NCBI RefSeq assembly: GCF_003347205.1
Contig: NZ_QQBJ01000040.1
Coordinates: 1-45,396 of the forward strand
Source of the DNA: Mycolicibacterium moriokaense
GTDB lineage: Bacteria; Actinomycetota; Actinomycetes; Mycobacteriales; Mycobacteriaceae
Reading direction: 5' to 3'
Length of the DNA: 45,396 nucleotides
Below are positions 40,054-45,396 of the stretch, one piece after another (within the stretch, counting starts at the first letter, position 1; every line of letters begins with the position of its first letter). Made by a program: the position numbers and the translations under genes. Under the pieces are notes generated by a model, which was given only the letters and a program-made list of their open reading frames with translations, was not told where the DNA came from and did no database searches.

Positions 40054-42843
40054 CTACTGGTCGGAAGTGCCCATGTGCCTTCCGAGTTCGGCGCGGGAGT
40101 GGATGCCCAGTTTGCGGTAGATGCGGGCCAGGTTGGACTCCACCGTCTTCGGGCTGATGAACAGCGCGGCGGCGACGTCGCGGTTGGTCATGCCCGACGC
40201 CGCGAGCTCGGCGACCCGCTGCTCCGACGGGCTCAGGCTGGACATTCGGCGCGTGCCGACGTCGGCGCGTGCCAGCTCGGCCCTGGCCCGGTCCGCCCAC
40301 AACGGGGTGTTTAGATCCTCGAATGCCTTGAGCGCTTCCCGCAGAGTCGTTGCGGCCTGGTCCTTCTGCCGCTGCCTGCGCTGCAGCTGGCCCGACAGCA
40401 GCAGCGTGCGTGCGCGTTCGAACGGCATGGGCAGGCGGTCGTGCTCGGTGATCGCCAGCTTCACCGCGACCGTCGCCGCAGCCACGTCACCCTGCGCCGC
40501 CAGCAGCATGCCCCGACACCGGGCGCCGACGGCCTTCATCCACGGGCGGTCGAGCCGTTGCCCGTTGCGCTCGAGCGCCGAAACCAGCCGCTCCGCCTCC
40601 TCCAGCCGGCCGAGCTGGATGAGGGCCTCGGCGGCGTCGGGCAGATATGTCGCGTTGATGACTTCGGTCGAATCCGGGACGGCCTCGAGCATTCCCATCA
40701 ACGGCGTCAGGGTTTGCAGCGCGGCGGCGTAGTTACCCAGCGAGAGTTCGAGGAAGCCGAGCATGGTCACCGGCCATTCACCGAGCCTGCGCGACCCGCA
40801 GCGCTCGCTGGCCGCTATCGCCTCGGCGACGTCACGGCGAACCGCTTCCTCGTCCCCGGAATACGCGGCGACGGCCGCGCGCACCGTCAACCCCACCGAG
40901 AGGGGCAGGTCGCCGTTGAGCTGGAACGCCCGCTCCACCGTGTCCTCGGCGATCAGGGTGGCCTCGGCCATCGACCCGCGCCACAGGTGCATCAACACCG
41001 AGTGGAAGTCGATGAACGACAGCTCGCCCTCCTCGCCGCGGTCGATGCACCGGCGCCGGATCGCCAGCATCTCCTGGATCGCCAGGTCCAACTCGCCGAC
41101 CCAGGCCAACACCAGGGCGTGCTGAACGCGTGGGCTGAAGGCCGACGACACGTCCGCGGCGCCGTCCTCCAACACCATCGCCTGCCGCATGCTGTCGGCG
41201 TCGAAGCCGTCGCCACGCATGAAGTGCAACATCACCCGCATCCCCAGCGCCTGGCTGAGAGCGTGCGGCTCACCGAGATCGGCGGCTCGCGCGACCGCCT
41301 CCTCGATGTGCTGTACCGCCGCGTCCATCCGCCCGGCGTTGACCAGAGCGAACGACAGGGACACCAGGATGGCGACGCGCTGCGCGAGCTCGTCGCCGAC
41401 GCCGTCGAGCGCGCGTTCGAGCAGATCGGCAGCCTCGTCGAAGCTGTCGTTGAGCGATGCGACGAGGGCGAGCAGCGTCAGCGCCTCCGCGCGGCGCGGT
41501 CCCGGCGCGAGCTCGGCGATGGCCTGCTGCAACATGACTCGGGCCCGGCCCGGCTCGCCCGCGTCGAAATGATGTGCCGCCGAGAGAATTCGGCGCTCGG
41601 CGGTGTCGCCGCCCAGACCGATGGCCAGATCCAGCAGCTCGGCGGCCGCAGCAGGGGCGCCCCGGCTGCGTGCCATGTCGGCGGCCTCGTCCAGCGCGAT
41701 CAGGGTGGCTTCGTCGCCCTGGGTCGCCGCCATCGCGAGATGGCGGGCCTTGAGTTCCGGCTCGTCGACGATCGCGGCCAGCCTGCGGTGCATTGCCCGG
41801 CGTCGGGCCGGCGTCACATCGGTGTAGAAACCTCTGGCCAACAACGGGTGTGCGAAGTTAAGCCGATGACCGTCGATGCCGACGATGCCCTTGCCCTCGA
41901 CGTGTTCGAGTCTGGCGACGAGGTCCTCGGCGTCCATCCCGGTGGCCCGGGAGACGATCCCCACGGTCGGGGCGGCATGACACGCCATCGCCAGCAGGGC
42001 ATCGCGGGAGGATTCGTCGAGGCTGCCGATGCGGGCCCGGACCAGTTCGGTCAGCGTCATCGGAATCGGCAGGTCCGTGCTCCTGATGACGTCGGCGTCC
42101 ACGGCGCGCGCCAACTCGATGGCGTAGAACGGGTTGCCACCCGAAACCTCTTGTATCCGAACGATTGCCGGCCGCGACAGGGATCGGCCCAGGCGTTGGG
42201 TGATGACGGCGTTCATACCGCCCAGGCTCAGCGGTTGGATCCGCATGCGCTGCACGCCGTCGGGTTGCGGCAACTGCAGCCACGACGCGGCGGTGCCGGT
42301 GTCGTCCGGATCGGTTCGCACGGTGCCGAACACGCCGACCCGCGCCGAGAGCCGACGGGCGGCGAACGCGACGACATTGCGGCTGGACGGGTCGAGCCAT
42401 TGCAGGTCGTCGATCGCCACCAGCACAGGCGACTTCTCCGCGAGAAGCTCGATCACCGAGAGGAAGCCGGCGCCCACCGCGCGCTGATCCGTGGTCAGGT
42501 CCTCGGCCTCCGCTCGCAACAGCACGCGGTCGATCGCCAGCCGCTGGGGCCTCGGCAGGTCGGTCAGCACCGCCGGGTCGACGCCGGAAAGCAGGTCGGA
42601 CAGTGAGGCATAGGCCAGAACCGACTCCGCCTCGGCGGGCCGCGCCGCCAACACCCGGTAGCCGCGCTGCTCGGCGAGTTCGATGGTGGACAGGCACAGC
42701 GTGGTCTTGCCGATGCCCGGTTCGCCCTCGGCAACCAACCCCCGGGGTTCGGCTGCCATGGCGTCGAGGAACGCGGCAACCGCCCGGCCCTCTTCGGGTC
42801 GGCTGACGACACGGCTGGGCACCCGCCAAGTATCGCAAGACAT
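40054..42843 (-). CDS. Large ATP-binding LuxR-family (LAL/MalT-like) regulator
   Basis: The 929-residue protein has an N-terminal STAND ATPase (Walker A GEPGIGKT at about 40-47, Walker B LVAIDDLQWLD) and a long helical repeat region of TPR type. The C-terminal LuxR helix-turn-helix lies at about 870-925 (LSPSEQRVAELAASGMTNRD, SPKTVESNLARIYRKLGI). These regulators bind a ligand and ATP, oligomerise and activate transcription. Start is uncertain: ATG 42843 is used, with ATG 42870 and TTG 42924 in frame. It converges on the P450, which could be a target, but no site is evident. Confidence 0.88.
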   Translation of the reverse strand: MSCDTWRVPSRVVSRPEEGRAVAAFLDAMAAEPRGLVAEGEPGIGKTTLCLSTIELAEQRGYRVLAARPAEAESVLAYASLSDLLSGVDPAVLTDLPRPQRLAIDRVLLRAEAEDLTTDQRAVGAGFLSVIELLAEKSPVLVAIDDLQWLDPSSRNVVAFAARRLSARVGVFGTVRTDPDDTGTAASWLQLPQPDGVQRMRIQPLSLGGMNAVITQRLGRSLSRPAIVRIQEVSGGNPFYAIELARAVDADVIRSTDLPIPMTLTELVRARIGSLDESSRDALLAMACHAAPTVGIVSRATGMDAEDLVARLEHVEGKGIVGIDGHRLNFAHPLLARGFYTDVTPARRRAMHRRLAAIVDEPELKARHLAMAATQGDEATLIALDEAADMARSRGAPAAAAELLDLAIGLGGDTAERRILSAAHHFDAGEPGRARVMLQQAIAELAPGPRRAEALTLLALVASLNDSFDEAADLLERALDGVGDELAQRVAILVSLSFALVNAGRMDAAVQHIEEAVARAADLGEPHALSQALGMRVMLHFMRGDGFDADSMRQAMVLEDGAADVSSAFSPRVQHALVLAWVGELDLAIQEMLAIRRRCIDRGEEGELSFIDFHSVLMHLWRGSMAEATLIAEDTVERAFQLNGDLPLSVGLTVRAAVAAYSGDEEAVRRDVAEAIAASERCGSRRLGEWPVTMLGFLELSLGNYAAALQTLTPLMGMLEAVPDSTEVINATYLPDAAEALIQLGRLEEAERLVSALERNGQRLDRPWMKAVGARCRGMLLAAQGDVAAATVAVKLAITEHDRLPMPFERARTLLLSGQLQRRQRQKDQAATTLREALKAFEDLNTPLWADRARAELARADVGTRRMSSLSPSEQRVAELAASGMTNRDVAAALFISPKTVESNLARIYRKLGIHSRAELGRHMGTSDQ

Positions 42844-43007
42844 TTTGCTGAGCGCGCCGCAGTCGGACATTTTTCGCCCGCTGTCCAGATAACGAAGAGA
42901 GTGAGCGATGTTGCCGAGCAGCAAATTTCACGGCGCGGCGGCCACCCGCCGCCGGGAGTTGGCCGCCTGCTCACGTTCCGGATACCTGCCCATGGCACGG
43001 TGGCCAC

Positions 43008-43481
43008 GTGCGGGTCGAGTCACCGGCGGGTCGAGTGCGTCTGGCCGACCGCTTCGGCCGGCTCTGCATCGCGGTGACGGCGCGCCTGCCGTTCGGACTC
43101 GATGCCGTTGTCGCGCCGACGTTTCTGGGCTTCGCGGTGATCAACGGGTTCACCTTCGTCGTCGACCTGGCGCTGCTGTCGGTGCTGCACGCCGGCCTCG
43201 GAGTGGCGGTGCCGATCGCGGTCAGCGTGGCCTATGCGGGTGCGTTCACGCTGAGCTACTACCTCAACCGCACCATGAACTTTCACTCGCATGCACCGGT
43301 CGGCCCGCAGTTCGCCGTGTACGCCGTCGTGGTGGTGGTGAACTACCTGGCGTTCATTCTGGGCGTGTCCAGCGTGCTGACCGCCCTGGGTGTCGACTTC
43401 CGGATCGCCAGAATCCTGGCAGGTTGCTGTGAAGCGGTCTTCATGTACAGCGCGATGCGCTGGGTGGTGTTCCGCCGGTGA
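43008..43481 (+). CDS. GtrA-family membrane protein
   Basis: The 157-residue protein has four transmembrane helices and the GtrA signature (FLGFAVINGFTFVVDLALL, YYLNRTMNFHS, VFMYSAMRWVVFRR). GtrA proteins are thought to help move polyprenyl-phosphate-linked sugars across the membrane, for wall polymers such as arabinogalactan. The GTG at 43008 has no clear ribosome-binding site; a start further in is unlikely because the first helix would be lost. A hairpin follows the stop directly. Confidence 0.8.
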   Translation: MRVESPAGRVRLADRFGRLCIAVTARLPFGLDAVVAPTFLGFAVINGFTFVVDLALLSVLHAGLGVAVPIAVSVAYAGAFTLSYYLNRTMNFHSHAPVGPQFAVYAVVVVVNYLAFILGVSSVLTALGVDFRIARILAGCCEAVFMYSAMRWVVFRR

Positions 43482-43511
43482 CGGTTTACTCAGCACGTCT
43501 GAAGTAAACCG
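43482..43511 (+). terminator. Hairpin after the GtrA gene
   Basis: CGGTTTACT (43482-43490) and AGTAAACCG (43503-43511) are exact inverted repeats, and inner CAG/CTG extend the stem. It begins at the base after the GtrA stop. No T-run follows, so it may instead be an operator for the exported-protein gene at 43595. Confidence 0.5.
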
Positions 43512-43594
43512 GCAGTAATCCCGCTGTCTGACCCCAGCTTCCTGGCAGAAACGGCTCTTACCTTTTGTCCATCTCACCAGGAGGTTTGGCCACT

Positions 43595-44017
43595 ATGAGA
43601 ACCATCACCGTTGCAGCAACATTGGGCGCGATGGCGGCGGTGTCGACGACGTTGTTGACACCGGGTATCGCCGCCGCGGACGACTATGCCGGGCAGAAGT
43701 ACTCCGATGTCACATCGAAACTCTCCGACGCGAACCTCAAAGGCGTGATCGCCACCCGCGTCGGCGATATCGCCGAGGACAGCGACTGCGTCGTGGAGAG
43801 CTCGGCGAAAGCGCCGTGGATCAAGGGCGACGACTTCTCCCCCGTCACCGACACGGTGCTGCTGAACCTGAACTGCAATCTGCCGGTCGCGACGGCGACC
43901 ATGGCGGGCAACTCGGCGGGCAGCCCCGAGGGCAGAGCGGCCATCGCGTCGGCCAAGGAGCAGGCGCAGCAGGACCAGGCGCAGGCGGCGAGCGATCAGA
44001 CCAAGACCAAACACTAG
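43595..44017 (+). CDS. Exported mycobacterial protein of unknown function
   Basis: The 140-residue protein has a Sec signal peptide ending IAAA-DD (about 29). The mature domain begins DDYAGQKYSDVTSKLSDANL, a PASTA-like opening, and contains Cys in DSDCVVES and NLNCNLPV that may form a disulfide. The tail is rich in Gln, Ala and Lys. AGGAGG lies before the ATG at 43595. Proteins with the AGQKYSDV start are frequent in mycobacteria and have no defined role. Its stop codon shares the bases CTAG with the stop of the convergent MFS gene. Confidence 0.7.
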   Translation: MRTITVAATLGAMAAVSTTLLTPGIAAADDYAGQKYSDVTSKLSDANLKGVIATRVGDIAEDSDCVVESSAKAPWIKGDDFSPVTDTVLLNLNCNLPVATATMAGNSAGSPEGRAAIASAKEQAQQDQAQAASDQTKTKH

Positions 44018-45270
44018 ACAGCCGACAGGCGGGCCTCACCGCCTCGCCGCTGGATCGCGACGGTGGCGAACAGGAGCGCGGCGAACACCACGCCGACGCC
44101 GACATACAGCCAGCCGAGCGGTGCCTGCGACTCCTCCGGCAGATAGGCCATCAGGGCCATCGCCGCGCTGACGATCAGGTAGCAGCAGGTGTTCACCAGG
44201 CCGCCGACCAGCCCGATGTTGCGGCTGAACACGCCCATCGCCAGACCCTTGCTCTGGGGGTCGAGCACGCCGATGCCGACCAGGGCCAGCGACGCACCGC
44301 CGACGATCGCCCAGGCGCGCACCCCCACCAGGCCGGCCGATGCCACCAGGACGACGGCGCCGAGGAAGAACACCGTCCACGCACCGAGCGCCAGCCGGCG
44401 CGCCGTGGTGCGCTGGGCCAGGCCGCCGCAGGCGAGCTCCCCGACCAGATTGGCCGTGCCGACGGCCAGCGCCACCAAACCGTAAGCCGCAGGGGAGAAC
44501 CCGAGCTTGACCTGAAACAGGAACGGGCCGACGACACCGAACACCAGCTGGGCCGCACCGATCAAACCGAACATGATGACGTAGGCGACGAAGAGCCGGT
44601 GCCGCAGCGCACCGGCGATCACCCTGCCCGCCGCGCGAACGTCGACCGGTGAGCGCAGTTGGGTCTCAAGCGTTTCGGGCAGCGCCTTGGCCACCACCAG
44701 CGTGACGCCCGCAACCAGCAGGGCAAGCAGGTCGAACACCAGCCGCCACGAGCCCAGCTGCACCACCAAACCGCCTACGGCGGGGGCGAATACCGGGGCC
44801 GAGCCCCATGCCGCACCGAGCAGCCCCATCACCGAGACCAGCTTCGCGCCGCGGAAGCAGTCCGCCGCGATCGCCGCGGACAGCAGCAGGCAGGCGCTGG
44901 CGCCGATGCCCTGGACGAAGCGCAGGCACAGCAGCAGAGCGAGGCTGTCAGCGAGTGCGCAGCCGACGCTGGTCACCGCCATCAGGCCGAGGCCGGCCAG
45001 CAGGATGCGCCTGCGGCCGAACGCATCCGAGATCATCCCCACCGGAATGAAGGCAATGCTCAGCCCGAGCATGTAGGCGGTGACGGTGTTCTGCACCAAC
45101 GCGTTCGACGCCCCGAAGTCGACGGCCATCTGCGGCAGTGCGGGGGTGTAGACGTCGAGGGCGATCTGGCTCAGCGGTATCACCAGCAGCAGCAGGGCGA
45201 TGATGCTGCGGCCGACACGGCCCGTCTGTGCGGTGCCGGCATCGCCGACGCCGTCGAGGACCGTGCTCAC
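44014..45270 (-). CDS. Bcr/CflA-type MFS drug efflux pump
   Basis: The 418-residue protein has twelve transmembrane helices. DVYTPALPQMAVDFG in helix 1 and PVGMISDAFGRRR after helix 2 are features of the Bcr/CflA drug-proton antiporters, and LRFVQGIGASACLL is the helix 4 motif. It should export small toxic compounds using the proton gradient. The GTG at 45270 overlaps the stop of the upstream gene (GTGA), so the two are translationally coupled. Substrate unknown. Confidence 0.85.
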   Translation of the reverse strand: MSTVLDGVGDAGTAQTGRVGRSIIALLLLVIPLSQIALDVYTPALPQMAVDFGASNALVQNTVTAYMLGLSIAFIPVGMISDAFGRRRILLAGLGLMAVTSVGCALADSLALLLCLRFVQGIGASACLLLSAAIAADCFRGAKLVSVMGLLGAAWGSAPVFAPAVGGLVVQLGSWRLVFDLLALLVAGVTLVVAKALPETLETQLRSPVDVRAAGRVIAGALRHRLFVAYVIMFGLIGAAQLVFGVVGPFLFQVKLGFSPAAYGLVALAVGTANLVGELACGGLAQRTTARRLALGAWTVFFLGAVVLVASAGLVGVRAWAIVGGASLALVGIGVLDPQSKGLAMGVFSRNIGLVGGLVNTCCYLIVSAAMALMAYLPEESQAPLGWLYVGVGVVFAALLFATVAIQRRGGEARLSAV

Positions 45271-45396
45271 CGCACCGCTCCCGTCATCGCGCGCGCGACG
45301 TCCCTGCGCGGTCGCTGGCGGTAGGTGGTGAGGAAGTTGCCGAGTCGTTGGATGGCGTTGGTGAGGTCGCGGGCCCAGGGCAGGGTGACGATGCGC
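45267..45396 (-). CDS. C-terminal end of an unidentified gene cut by the right edge
   Basis: Forty-two codons, ending in TGA at 45267-45269, read RIVTLPWARDLTNAIQRLGN and onwards with a basic, helical tail (RQRPRRDVARAMTGAVR). I do not recognise a family from this fragment. Its stop overlaps the GTG of the MFS pump gene, so the product probably works with, or is regulated together with, the pump. Confidence 0.55.
   Translation of the reverse strand, partial: RIVTLPWARDLTNAIQRLGNFLTTYRQRPRRDVARAMTGAVR

Noticed and set aside
40441-42606. 721-residue plus-strand frame opposite the LuxR regulator
   Set aside because: Same antisense artefact; the minus-strand frame has Walker and HTH motifs while this one has none.
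42908-43432. 174-residue plus-strand frame before and within the GtrA gene
   Set aside because: It runs out of frame through GtrA; the GtrA frame has clear transmembrane helices and family motifs.
1-45396. tRNA genes, CRISPR arrays, insertion sequences or phage genes
   Set aside because: No cloverleaf-like T-loop context, no regularly spaced repeats and no transposase, integrase or capsid-like frames were seen in the window.

Overview
The window looks like chromosomal DNA from a fast-growing mycobacterium (Mycolicibacterium type). It is GC-rich, with many GTG starts and leaderless genes. It opens with the 5' end of an MspA-family porin and carries mycobacterial families: paired FadE acyl-CoA dehydrogenases, a mycofactocin-type SDR, an F420/PPOX enzyme, HelR, an Rv3400/Rv3401-like pair and SigF partner-switching proteins. 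I saw no tRNA, rRNA, CRISPR array, insertion sequence or prophage. All functional calls are read from sequence and family knowledge; nothing was searched.

Layout. 1-163: porin fragment (minus). 164-827: intergenic DNA ending in two gene remnants, a response-regulator receiver piece and a TenA-like tail. 811-3445: double-hotdog thioesterase, then a divergent three-gene cassette with a Cys/Gly-tailed 81-aa membrane peptide, a DEAWH-motif protein and a two-helix membrane protein. 3449-6388: GH3 beta-glucosidase divergent from a Nudix hydrolase. 6389-7204: a 61-aa protein behind a SigF-type promoter, and a PPOX-fold enzyme behind a SoxR-type promoter. 7179-9481: helR with an upstream rifamycin-associated element (RAE). 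9664-15977: two lipoproteins, a membrane metallophosphoesterase, a 32-aa zinc-ribbon protein behind a SigF-type promoter, a LigD-like polymerase, an EamA transporter and two other genes. 16007-19419: an ECF sigma factor fused to its own zinc-finger anti-sigma/transmembrane module, a His/Glu-tailed HTH protein and a coiled-coil membrane protein. 19426-24789: TetR with twin operators facing a carotenoid oxygenase, then alpha/beta hydrolase, small exported protein, FAD oxidoreductase and SDR. 24803-27206: an overlapping acyl-CoA dehydrogenase pair with a 33-bp tandem repeat at the junction.

27421-31558: a signalling block. A receiver-PP2C phosphatase, a CHASE3 histidine kinase and a single-domain response regulator are translationally coupled. 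They converge on an RsbW-like anti-sigma kinase and an RsfB-like STAS antagonist. 31660-33397: a serine hydrolase overlapping a nitrobindin-like peroxynitrite isomerase. 33441-36559: beta-phosphoglucomutase-like HAD plus GH65. 36626-37024: hemophore-like exported protein. 37314-40037: TetR, palindromic operator, mycofactocin SDR and P450. 40054-45396: large LuxR regulator, GtrA, exported protein, Bcr/CflA MFS pump and the C-terminus of an unidentified gene.

The main cross-links are regulatory. The SigF control proteins at 27-31.5 kb sit in the same window as three sites resembling SigF promoters (6411, 12433, 33405), all with 16-bp spacers. The helR RAE is itself palindromic and also forms the -35 of a plus-strand promoter that runs at once into a terminator-like hairpin. 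A SoxR-like operator with the 19-bp spacer of MerR-family promoters drives a probably leaderless PPOX gene. The least described gene set is the Cys/Gly-peptide cassette at 2053-3445.
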